Positions 25,939 through 35,336 are shown, counted from the stretch's first letter. The stretch is DNA of 44,457 nt from Pseudomonadota bacterium (GCA_023390905.1 JAEWBY010000004.1:1-44457); one strand, 5' to 3'. The notes: generated by a model from the letters alone, not told the origin. Made by a program: numbers and translations.

Positions 25939-27483
25939 GTGAACGACGTGGACGCCAGCAGAAGCCAGCACCGCAGTTCCGTCCGCAGGGGGCATCCGCC
26001 TTGTACGTTGCGCGCGCGTGCGCGAGCGGTGTGCTGGGCGATGGTACTCCCGTTGTTGCTGTGTGGATCGCTTTCGGCCACTGAATTGCCGCCGCCGGCC
26101 GATCCCGGATTGATCCGGCAGATCGACACCGGCCGTTTCGCCGAGGCTGAACAGGCGATCGCCACTTCGCTTGCGCGCCCGGCGCTGGACGAAGCGCAAC
26201 GCCAGGTGTTGCTGTTCCAGCGCGAACGCATGCGCCGCATCCGGCTCGACTTCAAGCTCAGCCAGGATGATGTGCTGCAACAACTGCGCAGGCAGATCCC
26301 GGATCTGAAGCCGGAAGAATTCGCCGCCTGGGACGAAGCCGGCCTCCTCGAAGGCATGACCATCGATGGCCAGAAGCGCTACTTCAATCGCTCGGTCTCC
26401 AACCTGTTCCGCTTGAATCCGCAGGTGGCCGCGCGCCGCGCGCCGCCGGTCAAGCCCTTCACCGATGGTCCCTTCGAGCGCCTCAACCCGTATCACGGCG
26501 AAGCGCTCGCCGAGGCGCGCGCGACCGGCAAGACCAGCGTCGCGCCGCGCCGCCTGCAGGTCACCCAATCGTTGATCGTCGATGCCGATGCGGTGCCGGC
26601 CGGTGAAACCGTGCGCGCATGGATTCCGTACCCGCAGGCCATTGCGGGCCAGCAGCAAGACATCCGTTTCGTCTCCAGCGCGCCGGCGCAGTCGCGCATC
26701 GCGCCCGAAGGCACGCCACAACGCACCGTGTATCTGGAACAGCCGGCCCGCGCCGGCCAGCCGACGCGGTTTTCGATCACGTATGAGGTGACGATCTACG
26801 CGCGCCACTTCGAGATGGATCCGGACAAGGTCGTCGCCACGCGGCCGAACGCCGAACTCGCCCCGCATCTGGGCGAACGCGGGCCGCATATCGTGTTCAC
26901 CGATGCCATCAAGCAGTTCTCGGCGCAGGTGGTCGGCGACGAGAAGAATCCCTACCGCATCGCGCAGAAACTGTTCGATGCGGTCGATCGGATCCCGTGG
27001 GGCGGCGCGCGCGAGTACTCCACGATTTCCAACATCAGCGATTACGCGCTGCATGCAGGGCACGCCGACTGCGGACAGCAGACCCTGTTACTGATGACAC
27101 TGCTGCGCTACAACGGAATTCCGGCACGCTGGCAGTCGGGGTGGACGTACTCGGACGAGTCGGTCGGCTACGACAACATGCACGACTGGGGCTGGATGTA
27201 TCTGGCGCCCTACGGCTGGGTGCCGATGGACGTCACCACCGGACGTCTGGACAGTCCCGACCCGGGGCTGCGCGACTTCTATTTCGGCGGGCTCGATGCC
27301 TACCGCATCAGTTTCAACAACGATTTTTCACAGCCACTGGTTCCGGCCAAGCAGCATTTCCGGTCGGAGACGGTGGATTCGCAGCGCGGCGAAGCGGAGT
27401 GGCCAGGGGGCAATCTCTACTTCGACCAATGGGACTACCGGTTCGAGTGGAAGATGCTGCCGCTCAAGAGCAGCACCGGTTAA
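25939..27483 (+). CDS. Exported transglutaminase-like (papain-fold) protein
   Basis: Up to 514 residues from the GTG at 25939, which has GGGGG close upstream; later starts near 26008 (TTG) or 26041 (ATG) would shorten the tail before the signal sequence (AVCWAMVLPLLLCGSLSA). Residues 60-130 are helical. A beta region (about 205-310) precedes the transglutaminase core with the triad C378 (HADCGQQTLLLMTLLRYNG), H415 (NMHDWGWMYL) and D431 (GWVPMDVTTG). Such proteins may act as proteases or transferases in the periplasm. It heads the plus-strand arm, 39 bases before the TonB-dependent receptor. A role in cutting or modifying peptides for that receptor is plausible but unproven. Confidence 0.9.
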   Translation: MNDVDASRSQHRSSVRRGHPPCTLRARARAVCWAMVLPLLLCGSLSATELPPPADPGLIRQIDTGRFAEAEQAIATSLARPALDEAQRQVLLFQRERMRRIRLDFKLSQDDVLQQLRRQIPDLKPEEFAAWDEAGLLEGMTIDGQKRYFNRSVSNLFRLNPQVAARRAPPVKPFTDGPFERLNPYHGEALAEARATGKTSVAPRRLQVTQSLIVDADAVPAGETVRAWIPYPQAIAGQQQDIRFVSSAPAQSRIAPEGTPQRTVYLEQPARAGQPTRFSITYEVTIYARHFEMDPDKVVATRPNAELAPHLGERGPHIVFTDAIKQFSAQVVGDEKNPYRIAQKLFDAVDRIPWGGAREYSTISNISDYALHAGHADCGQQTLLLMTLLRYNGIPARWQSGWTYSDESVGYDNMHDWGWMYLAPYGWVPMDVTTGRLDSPDPGLRDFYFGGLDAYRISFNNDFSQPLVPAKQHFRSETVDSQRGEAEWPGGNLYFDQWDYRFEWKMLPLKSSTG

Positions 27484-27522
27484 CGACAGCATTCACTTCA
27501 CACCTAGCAGGAGAGAGCGGGG

Positions 27523-30500
27523 ATGAAAGGCAAGACGATGAAGAAGGCGGCGCTGTGCATGGCGCTGGGTGCGTGCATCGCGTCGATGGCGCCGATGGCG
27601 ATGGCGCAGAGCGTCAATGGTTCGGTGGCGGGCCGTGCGACTGCCGGCGATACGATCACAGTGACCAATCCCTCCACTGGCCTCACCCGCACGGTCACCG
27701 CCAACGCGGACGGTACGTACCGGCTGAGCCAGTTGCCTGTCGGTGACTACGTGCTGCAGGTCAAGCGCGGAGGTGAGGATGTCGGCAGCCCGGTGTCGGT
27801 GGCGGTGCCACTGGGTGGTACGACCACGGTCAACCTGGGGGCCGAGGGTGGCGTAGTCAATCTTGATGCCCTTCAGGTGGTCGGCTCTCGCGTCGTCAAT
27901 CGCGTGGATGTCCGTTCCACTGAAACGGCGACCAATGTTACGCGGCAGGATTTGGCTCGATTGCCGGTCGATCAGAGTCTGGCGTCTGTTGCAATACTCG
28001 CGCCGGGTGTGCAAGCCAGTAACGCATCCTTCGGTGGCTTGACGTTCGCCGGGTCCTCGGTCGCCGAGAACATCATCTACATCAATGGCCTCAACGTAAC
28101 AGACGTCTATACCCGTCAAGGCAATTCTTCGACACCCTTTGCCTTCTTTCAGGAGTTCCAAGTCAAGACGGGGGGCTATTCCGTGGAATTTGGTCGCAGC
28201 ACCGGCGGCGTGATCAATGCCGTGACCCGTTCCGGTAGCAACGAACTCCACGGGGGTGCGGAAGTAACCTTGGAGCCGGCAGGCTGGCGCGCTTCTGCCA
28301 ATGATCATTTCCATCCCGATGGCACGGTACACGCCTATTCCAGCCACGACACGCAGCAGTTCACCAAAACCAACGTGTGGGGATCCGGTCCCATCGTGAA
28401 GGACAAGCTGTTCCTTTTCGCGATGTACGAAGACCGCAATAACAATCCGAAATACACCAACAGCGTTGGAACGACGTGGACCGACAGCGAGGCCAGTGAT
28501 GGCTTTTGGGGAGCAAAGCTCGACTGGAACATCAGCGACAATCATCTGCTGGAACTGCTCGCGTTTTCGGATGAAAGTCAGGCGGTCCAATCCGTTTATG
28601 CGTATGATTTCGATTCTTACCAGACAGGCGCGTGGGGCGGGGATACCACGGTCGATTCCGGGGGCAAGAACTGGTCGGCGACGTATACCGGCCACTTCGG
28701 TGAAAATTTCACCGCCAAGGCGATGTATGGCATCAACAATCGGGATTCCTTCAGCCGGTCTACACTCGACGAACTATGCAGTCGAGTTACCTATGATTCC
28801 GCCAGTTATGGGCCGTATGTAAGCGAGATCGGAGGGCTGCCCACGGGTTGCTATCCGACCACCAGCTCGGTCATCGAACGTACCAATGAACGCGAAGCTG
28901 CGCGCCTCGATTTTGAATGGGCCCTCGGCGACCACTTGCTGCGTTTCGGTGTTGACCGGGAACTGATGACAACCGAACAGTCGTCACGCTATCCCGGGCC
29001 GACCGGGATGACCTACACCGCCATTGGTGTTGAGCCGGGCGATGATTTGTATCCGGATAACCCGGTGCCCGATGGTGTATTCCAGGTTCTGCGGGGGCGC
29101 CGTCGCGTGGATGGCGGCACTTTTGAAACCGAAGCCAACGCGTTCTATATCGAGGATATCTGGAATGTCACGCCGAACCTGCTGGTGAATCTGGGTCTGC
29201 GCTGGGACAGTTTCGACAACCGCACTGCTACGGGCGCTAGCTTCATCAAGATGGATGACCTGTTCGCACCGCGCATGGGCTTTTCCTGGGACATGAAGGG
29301 CGATGGCTCGACCAAACTTTATGGCAACCTCGGACGTTATTACCTGCCGGTCACGAACAACATCAACGTAACCTTTGCAGGTGGCCTGACCGACGAATAT
29401 ACCTATTACGTTCTTGATGGCTGGACTCCGCGCATCAATCCAGTGACTGGCGCCCTGTACGCCGATCCCAATATCGGTGCACAGATTGGTGCGACGGACG
29501 TATCGGGCAACGTATCGGCGAGTGATCTTCGCCAGAGCGTCGATCGCGACCTGAAGGCGGTATATCAGGATGAAGCCATTATTGGTTTCCAGAGCATGAT
29601 CGATCAGGCGTGGTCGTGGGGTGTCAACGCAACGTATCGTCGCATGACGCGTGCACTGGATGACGTGCGCATAAACCATACTCCTTGCGGGCCGGTCGGA
29701 TTCAATCTGTATCCCATCGCCAATCCGGGCGAAACGTTAGTTATTTGGGGCGACGAGAGCATTGGTTGCGAAACCGATGGCTGGATCACTATCGATACTT
29801 CGCGGGACGGCTACATCAAGGGCGGCAGCGGTGAAGTGGTCGGATACTCCGACCCGAAACGTACCTACAAGGCGGTGGAATTCCAGATTGATCGCGCCTG
29901 GGACGGCAAGTGGGCGCTCAATGCTTCCTACCTTTGGTCCAAGTCAGAAGGCAATTTCGAAGGTCCCGTCAACTCCGACTTGGGCTACGCTGACACGGGC
30001 ATGGTGCAGCACTGGGATCATCCGGCCAACAATGATCGCTATGGGCCGCTTTTCAATGATCATCGCCACCAGATCAAGTTGCGTGGCACCTACGCGCTCA
30101 GTGAACAGTGGTTGTTCGGCGCCACATTGAATGTGCTCTCGGGTGGTCCAATCACCGCATTCGGCACGACGTGGCCAGACGATACGACCTCCGCAGGCAG
30201 CTTCACAAACGAATACGGCAGCGGCGGATCAAGCTACATCTGTGTGGAGCGGTGTTCGGCTTCGCCTTCCGACCCGACCTGGACGTACGCAGATCGCGTC
30301 TATCGCCGTACTGAGCGCGGAGCTTACGGTCGCTTGCCGTGGACTTGGAACATGGGGGCCAACGTGACGTGGACCTTGCCCGTCGACGGCATTGACTTGA
30401 AGGCGCGCTTGTCTGTCTACAATCTGTTGAACAACCAGAAGGTGACCAACATCCACTCCCGCTACGAAGCTCAGCCGGGCGTTTACCGCAGTACCTTTGG

Positions 30501-30561
30501 TACGGGAACCGGCTGGCAGTCACCACGCTACATGCAGTTGGTTGTGACTTACAACTTCTGA
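27523..30561 (+). CDS. Oar-like TonB-dependent receptor with carboxypeptidase-regulatory domain
   Basis: 1012 residues; the start is the ATG at 27523 after AGGAGAGAG, or the ATG at 27538. Signal peptide ends at about AMAMAQ. A carboxypeptidase-regulatory-like beta domain (about 29-95, with NPSTGLTRTVTANADGTYRL) comes first, then the plug (about 120-260; GYSVEFGRSTGGVINAVTRS is the plug's end signature) and a 22-strand barrel ending in LVVTYNF with terminal phenylalanine. This is the Oar/OmpA-related TonB receptor type expanded in xanthomonads, often for peptide or complex substrates. From about 27900 onward the DNA is clearly less GC-rich than neighbours. By position it is the outer-membrane importer for the murein-peptide locus. 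Confidence 0.93.
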   Translation: MKGKTMKKAALCMALGACIASMAPMAMAQSVNGSVAGRATAGDTITVTNPSTGLTRTVTANADGTYRLSQLPVGDYVLQVKRGGEDVGSPVSVAVPLGGTTTVNLGAEGGVVNLDALQVVGSRVVNRVDVRSTETATNVTRQDLARLPVDQSLASVAILAPGVQASNASFGGLTFAGSSVAENIIYINGLNVTDVYTRQGNSSTPFAFFQEFQVKTGGYSVEFGRSTGGVINAVTRSGSNELHGGAEVTLEPAGWRASANDHFHPDGTVHAYSSHDTQQFTKTNVWGSGPIVKDKLFLFAMYEDRNNNPKYTNSVGTTWTDSEASDGFWGAKLDWNISDNHLLELLAFSDESQAVQSVYAYDFDSYQTGAWGGDTTVDSGGKNWSATYTGHFGENFTAKAMYGINNRDSFSRSTLDELCSRVTYDSASYGPYVSEIGGLPTGCYPTTSSVIERTNEREAARLDFEWALGDHLLRFGVDRELMTTEQSSRYPGPTGMTYTAIGVEPGDDLYPDNPVPDGVFQVLRGRRRVDGGTFETEANAFYIEDIWNVTPNLLVNLGLRWDSFDNRTATGASFIKMDDLFAPRMGFSWDMKGDGSTKLYGNLGRYYLPVTNNINVTFAGGLTDEYTYYVLDGWTPRINPVTGALYADPNIGAQIGATDVSGNVSASDLRQSVDRDLKAVYQDEAIIGFQSMIDQAWSWGVNATYRRMTRALDDVRINHTPCGPVGFNLYPIANPGETLVIWGDESIGCETDGWITIDTSRDGYIKGGSGEVVGYSDPKRTYKAVEFQIDRAWDGKWALNASYLWSKSEGNFEGPVNSDLGYADTGMVQHWDHPANNDRYGPLFNDHRHQIKLRGTYALSEQWLFGATLNVLSGGPITAFGTTWPDDTTSAGSFTNEYGSGGSSYICVERCSASPSDPTWTYADRVYRRTERGAYGRLPWTWNMGANVTWTLPVDGIDLKARLSVYNLLNNQKVTNIHSRYEAQPGVYRSTFGTGTGWQSPRYMQLVVTYNF

Positions 30562-30578
30562 AGCCATGCTGAAACGAG

Positions 30579-30613
30579 CCGCCGCTGGTGCAAACCAGCG
30601 GCGGTTTCGCTTT
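30579..30613 (+). terminator. Hairpin terminator or attenuator after the TonB receptor gene
   Basis: CCGCCGCTGGT-GCAA-ACCAGCGGCGG (30579-30604) is a perfect 11-base stem with a GCAA tetraloop, followed by TTTCGCTTT. It lies 17 bases after the receptor stop and 20 bases before the serine hydrolase ATG, so it probably reduces rather than abolishes read-through. Confidence 0.75.
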
Positions 30614-30632
30614 GGGCCATGAAAGCAACGAC

Positions 30633-32195
30633 ATGAAGAAATTCCCCTGCTTCAAACACGGTGTGGCGCTGATACTGATCGCCTGGTCGGGTGCGGCTTG
30701 GAGCCAGACGCACGCCGCCTTCGATCAGGCCGTCGATCAGACCTACGCCCGCTATCACCTGCCCGGCATCGCGGTCGGCGTGATCGAGGAGGGCCGTGTC
30801 GTCTATACGAAGACGAAAGGCGAGCTCGCTGCCGGGGGCGGTGAAGCGATCAATGCCGATACGATCTTCAAGATTGCCTCCAACACCAAGGCGATGACAG
30901 CCGCGGTGCTGGCGCGACTGGTCGATGCCGGCAAGCTGAAGTGGGACGATCCGGTCACGAAATATCTGCCGCAGTTCCGCATGCAGGATCCGTGGGTCAC
31001 ACGCAACATGCAGGTGCGGGATCTGCTGATCCACAACAGCGGGCTGGGCCTCGGTGCCGGCGATCTGATGCTGTGGCCCGAGCCCAACCAGTTCAACCGC
31101 GCCGACATCATCGCCGGGCTCGCGCATCTGAAGCCGACGCACAGCTTCCGTTCGCATTACGCCTACGACAACCTGCTCTATGTCGTGGCCGGTGAAGTCG
31201 CCGCCGCCGCCGGGGGCGCCCCTTATGAGGAACTGGTGCGACGCGAGATCTTCGAACCGCTGAAGCTCCAGCGCTGCCAAGTGGGCGAATGGAAGCGCAG
31301 TGCGGTCGGCAATGTCGCGCAGCCGCACATGCACAGCGACGGCGGTCACGTGGTGATCCGCGAAGACGGCGCCGTGGTGCCCAACATTACGTCGATGGCA
31401 GCCGGCGGCATCCGCTGCAGCCTCAACGACATGCTCACCTGGGTGGCGCAGTGGCTGGAGCCGCAGCGTGCGCCCGGCTGGTTGAGCGAGGCGCAGCGGC
31501 GCGCGGTGTGGACCGCGCACATGCCGATGCCGGTGTCCAGGCGCATGCGCGAATGGGACAACAGCCATTTCTCCGCCTATGGCTACGGTTGGCGTCTGTC
31601 GGATGTGGATGGAGTGTGGAAAGTCGCGCACACCGGCACGCTGGCCGGCATGTATTCGTCGGTCATCCTGCTGCCGGACAGGAAGACCGGCATCGTCATC
31701 CTGATCAATGGTGAAGGCGAAGATGCGCGCGCCGTGCTCGGCGAGGTGCTGACCAAGCACTACACCGCGCCGAAGGAACACCGGGGCGTGCAGCATTACG
31801 CCGATGCGATCGATCGCGAAGAGGCCGGCGTTCCCGCGCACGCACGAAAGCCCGACACCGCGTCACGGCGGATCGCGCGTGCGGAGGAACTGGGCAACCG
31901 CCTGGGACGTTATCGCGATCCGTGGTTCGGTGACGTGGCGCTCTGCGCGCAGGGTGATCACATCACCTTCAAGGCGGACAGGTCGCCGATGCTATCCGGC
32001 ACGGTGATGCGTGTGGGCGAGCGCTGGCTGGTGGACTGGAGCGAAGACAGCGTGGATGCCGAGCCGTGGCTGGCCTTCCATGACGCGGCGCCGCGCGGTC
32101 CGGTGCGGATGACGCTGTCGCATGTCGATCCGGATGCAGACTTCAGCTACGACTATGCCGATCTCGATTTCCAGAAGGTCGCAGGCTGTGAATGA
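30633..32195 (+). CDS. Exported serine beta-lactamase/DD-peptidase-like hydrolase (class C family) with C-terminal domain
   Basis: 520 residues from the ATG at 30633. Signal peptide about 1-24 (ending AAWSQ). The penicillin-binding fold has S83-x-x-K86 (FKIASNTKAMTA), the tyrosine motif Y178-D-N180 (HYAYDNLLYVV) and the third motif HTGTLAG in place of KTG, as in many class C esterases, D-amidases and DD-peptidases. About residues 420-520 form a DUF3471-like beta domain. Next to a D-Ala-D-Ala dipeptidase, an amidohydrolase or carboxypeptidase acting on D-Ala-containing peptides is more likely than antibiotic resistance, although sequence alone cannot decide. It overlaps the VanX-type gene by eight bases. 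Confidence 0.9.
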   Translation: MKKFPCFKHGVALILIAWSGAAWSQTHAAFDQAVDQTYARYHLPGIAVGVIEEGRVVYTKTKGELAAGGGEAINADTIFKIASNTKAMTAAVLARLVDAGKLKWDDPVTKYLPQFRMQDPWVTRNMQVRDLLIHNSGLGLGAGDLMLWPEPNQFNRADIIAGLAHLKPTHSFRSHYAYDNLLYVVAGEVAAAAGGAPYEELVRREIFEPLKLQRCQVGEWKRSAVGNVAQPHMHSDGGHVVIREDGAVVPNITSMAAGGIRCSLNDMLTWVAQWLEPQRAPGWLSEAQRRAVWTAHMPMPVSRRMREWDNSHFSAYGYGWRLSDVDGVWKVAHTGTLAGMYSSVILLPDRKTGIVILINGEGEDARAVLGEVLTKHYTAPKEHRGVQHYADAIDREEAGVPAHARKPDTASRRIARAEELGNRLGRYRDPWFGDVALCAQGDHITFKADRSPMLSGTVMRVGERWLVDWSEDSVDAEPWLAFHDAAPRGPVRMTLSHVDPDADFSYDYADLDFQKVAGCE

Positions 32196-32901
32196 ACATC
32201 GCGCGCTGCGTGGAGGCGCGGCGGCCCTGTTGTGCCTTGCCGGCGTGGCCAGTGCGGGCGAGGTGCGGATCTCGACCGCCACCGAAGCGGCCCAAGTCGA
32301 TCTGGTCGATGTCGCCGCACTGATTCCCGGCGCGAATTTCGATATCCGCTACGCCGGCCATCACAATTTCGTCGGCGCGCCGGTGGACGGTTATCTCGCG
32401 CCCAAGTGCTATCTGCTCAAGCCCGCCGCCGAAGCGCTGCGCGACGTGGCGGCCGATCTGGATCAAGCGGGTTACCGATTGCGCATCTTCGATTGCTATC
32501 GTCCGGTGCGCGCGGTGCGGCATTTCGTGCGATGGGTTCATGACGCGGCTGACCAGCGCACCAAGCCCGAGTTCTATCCCGCACTGGAGAAGTCGGAACT
32601 GCTGGGCGGTTACATCGCCGAGACATCGGGCCACAGCCGCGGGGCGACGATTGATCTGGGGCTGGAACGCTGCGAGGCGGACACCTGCGTGGAACTCGAC
32701 ATGGGCACCGGCTTCGATCGCTTCGACACGCTCGCCAATACCGATGACCCGCGCATCACGCCGGAACAGAAAGCCAATCGCGATCGTCTGCGCGAGGCGA
32801 TGCAGAAACGCGGCTTCCGCAACTATCCGCTGGAATGGTGGCACTACACGCTGCAACCGGAACCCACGCCAGGCACCGCCTACGACATTCCGGTTCGATA
32901 G
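32188..32901 (+). CDS. D-alanyl-D-alanine dipeptidase (VanX/DdpX, M15D family)
   Basis: Zinc peptidase that hydrolyses free D-Ala-D-Ala. The GTG at 32188 lies inside the previous gene and gives 237 residues with a signal peptide (AAALLCLAGVASAG), so it acts in the periplasm. The M15 motif SGHSRGATIDL supplies zinc ligands H149 and D156, and the downstream catalytic pair E216 and H219 is in EWWHY. R105 (DCYRP) matches the transition-state arginine of VanX. No vanH, vanA or vanRS neighbours exist, so glycopeptide resistance is unlikely; D-Ala-D-Ala use as a nutrient, as for E. coli DdpX, fits the locus. Its stop faces trmL, 16 bases away. Confidence 0.93.
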   Translation: MNEHRALRGGAAALLCLAGVASAGEVRISTATEAAQVDLVDVAALIPGANFDIRYAGHHNFVGAPVDGYLAPKCYLLKPAAEALRDVAADLDQAGYRLRIFDCYRPVRAVRHFVRWVHDAADQRTKPEFYPALEKSELLGGYIAETSGHSRGATIDLGLERCEADTCVELDMGTGFDRFDTLANTDDPRITPEQKANRDRLREAMQKRGFRNYPLEWWHYTLQPEPTPGTAYDIPVR

Positions 32902-32917
32902 GCGCGCCGTCGCGCAA

Positions 32918-33394
32918 TCAGGCTCCGCCGGCAAAACCCTGCTGGCGCCAGGCCTCGAACACCATGACCGCCACCGTGTTGGAAAGGTTGAGGCTGCGAT
33001 TGTCGGGGCGCATCGGCAGGCGCAGGCGATGCGCTTCGGGCAGGCCATCGAGCACGTGCTGCGGCAGCCCACGGGTTTCCGGGCCGAACAGGAACGCGTC
33101 GCCGGCCGCGTAGGCGATCTGGTCGTAGCGCTGCCGACCGCGCGTGCTGAGCGCGAACAGGCGCGCCGGGGCAATGGCCGCCAACGCGGTTTCGAGCGAA
33201 TCGTGCACCTGCATCGCGGCGTATTCGTGGTAGTCCAGGCCCGCACGCCGCAGTTGGCGATCCTCCAACTCGAAGCCGAGCGGCCGGATCAGATGCAGGC
33301 GTGCGCCGGTGTTGGCGCACAACCGGATCACGTTGCCGGTGTTGGGCGGGATCTCCGGCTGGTACAGCAGGACGTCGAGCGAGAACGCGGTCAT
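32918..33394 (-). CDS. trmL: tRNA (cytidine/uridine-34-2'-O)-methyltransferase TrmL
   Basis: SPOUT-class enzyme that 2'-O-methylates the wobble base of tRNA-Leu isoacceptors using SAM. 158 residues, family length. Trefoil-knot signatures: LYQPEIPPNTGNVIRLCANTG (about 11-31), then FLFGPETRGLP (101-111) and LPMRPDNRSLNLSNTVAVMV (125-144). An ordinary housekeeping gene, convergent with the VanX-type gene and separated from the repeat-protein gene by a strong terminator. Confidence 0.97.
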   Translation of the reverse strand: MTAFSLDVLLYQPEIPPNTGNVIRLCANTGARLHLIRPLGFELEDRQLRRAGLDYHEYAAMQVHDSLETALAAIAPARLFALSTRGRQRYDQIAYAAGDAFLFGPETRGLPQHVLDGLPEAHRLRLPMRPDNRSLNLSNTVAVMVFEAWRQQGFAGGA

Positions 33395-33415
33395 GCGCGG
33401 ATTCTACTTGGGCAC

Positions 33416-33443
33416 GAAAAAGGCCTCCGCATGCGGAGGCCTT
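33416..33443 (-). terminator. Rho-independent terminator of the repeat-protein gene
   Basis: AGGCCTCCGC-AT-GCGGAGGCCT (33421-33442, extending to a 24-base palindrome) is followed on the minus strand by TTTTT (33420-33417 region). It lies between the gene ending at 33646 and trmL starting at 33394, so it protects trmL from read-through. A second GC hairpin (GCTGCGCC-GGCG-GGCGCAGC) lies at 33469-33488 within the same 251-base gap. Confidence 0.88.
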
Positions 33444-33645
33444 CGGAAGGCGGCGGCCGCTGCGCCGGCGGGCGCAGCGTGCCTCGCAGAGAGCGACCGG
33501 GGGATCGCCGGATTCGTGCCGCGGTCGTCGCGGCGGTGAACCATCGCGCATGGTGCGCGGGAGTGCGGGTGCAGCAGCGGATCGAACGCGCTTTTACCGG
33601 AAGTGGAGCGGTGAAGGTGGTGCGTGGAGTGGAACGGTTCCGGTA

Positions 33646-34038
33646 TCAGCGCGCGGCCAGCTGCTGGGCGGCCAGCACGCCCGCGGCGGCGAACAACTGC
33701 AGATCTTCGGCCGACGGGCGCACCGTGATGGCCGGCATGTCGACGATGTTGGCGGTCTGGTTGGCCAGGAAATACGCCAGATCCTGCGACTGCGGGTTCA
33801 CGGTCACGGCCGGCAGGTTCACGATCTTGGCGTCCTTGTAGGTCAGGTAGTGCGCCAGGTCGGCGGCTTCCGGCGAAACGGTGACGGCGGGCAGGTCGAC
33901 CACGCGGACGGTGGAAGCCGTGGCGGCGGACGCCTGGACGTGCGTGTCGGCATAGCTGTCCGCCGAGAGGACCATGGAACCGGCGCACAGGGCGAACACG
34001 GCGGCGGCAGTAAACGGGAGCAGGGTCCTGGTGTTCAT
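33646..34038 (-). CDS. Small exported protein with three 26-residue repeats
   Basis: 130 residues from the ATG at 34038 (AAAGG seven bases upstream; an ATG at 34044 is too close to it). Signal peptide about 1-26 (LLPFTAAAVFALCAGSMVLSA). The mature part consists of three repeats at about 46-71, 72-97 and 98-120. Each has the core (V/I)V(D/N)(L/M)PA(V/I)TV followed by P and a helix such as DLAHYL, DLAYFL or DLQLFA. The prolines P50, P76 and P102 are exactly 26 residues apart. The C-terminus is Ala-rich (AAAGVLAAQQLAAR). I do not recognise the family. It is monocistronic with a strong terminator and a long AT-richer upstream region. Confidence 0.82.
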   Translation of the reverse strand: MNTRTLLPFTAAAVFALCAGSMVLSADSYADTHVQASAATASTVRVVDLPAVTVSPEAADLAHYLTYKDAKIVNLPAVTVNPQSQDLAYFLANQTANIVDMPAITVRPSAEDLQLFAAAGVLAAQQLAAR

Positions 34039-34044
34039 TATCAT

Positions 34045-34470
34045 GCCTTTGTAGTGATGTTGTGGGGTGGTGTTGTAGTAAGGTAGTACACCAGTGTTGA
34101 TGGATCAAGCGGAACCTGTCGTTGGGGTTCCTTTGTTCATGCTTCAGTCAGGTTTATTCGTGTGGCTTCTTTGGCTATATGGTCTTATGCAGAAGCCGTG
34201 CCAAGTTCAACTCATTGATTTTGCGATGAATTCCGTTTCGGTAGACTGTCCGGTGTCCGGCCGGATGTCCGGCGCTTGCTTCATCCTCAGCGGACGGGAC
34301 GGCCCGTGTGATCGGATGTGACCCACAACACGCCCTCCTCGCCGCCAGCAGGACACATCCCGCTGTCCTGATTTGGATGCGGTTTAGGCAAAAAGCGTTG
34401 CGTCAGAAGTTGCGGTGTCCGCAGATGCCCTGGCGTGCGCGGCCGAGCGGGCGCGGGCTCCGCCTGGCAA
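34045..34470. other. Gene-free upstream region with small inverted and tandem repeats
   Basis: This 426-base gap holds no convincing gene; the frame at 34094-34321 has poor codon use. It is AT-richer than its surroundings. Visible elements: inverted repeat GGAACC-N9-GGTTCC (34111-34131), about 75 bases upstream of the repeat-protein start, and three TGTCCGG heptamers at 34247-34253, 34254-34260 (tandem) and 34266-34272. It must contain the promoter for the repeat-protein gene. At its right end (34471) is the 3' end of the SDR gene. Confidence 0.6.
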
Positions 34471-35175
<705 letters not shown>

Positions 35176-35336
35176 GGCGATCCCCGTGGGTAGCGTGCAT
35201 CGAGCCTGTCATGCCGGGCGTGCGGGATCCAGCCTTCCTGCCGGCCGGCTAGTCCTTTCGGCCTAGTGCGCGGGCGCGGCGCGCGCGGTTAGCATCGGAG
35301 GTTTCGGGGAATTCCCCTCAACATCAGGAGTAGAAG

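Noticed and set aside
32188..32901. Vancomycin-resistance cluster
   Set aside because: VanX-type dipeptidase without vanH, vanA, vanR or vanS, and with a signal peptide; fits peptide use instead.
34094..34321. A 75-residue frame in the long intergenic region
   Set aside because: Codon use unlike the rest of the genome and no convincing ribosome-binding site; treated as non-coding.
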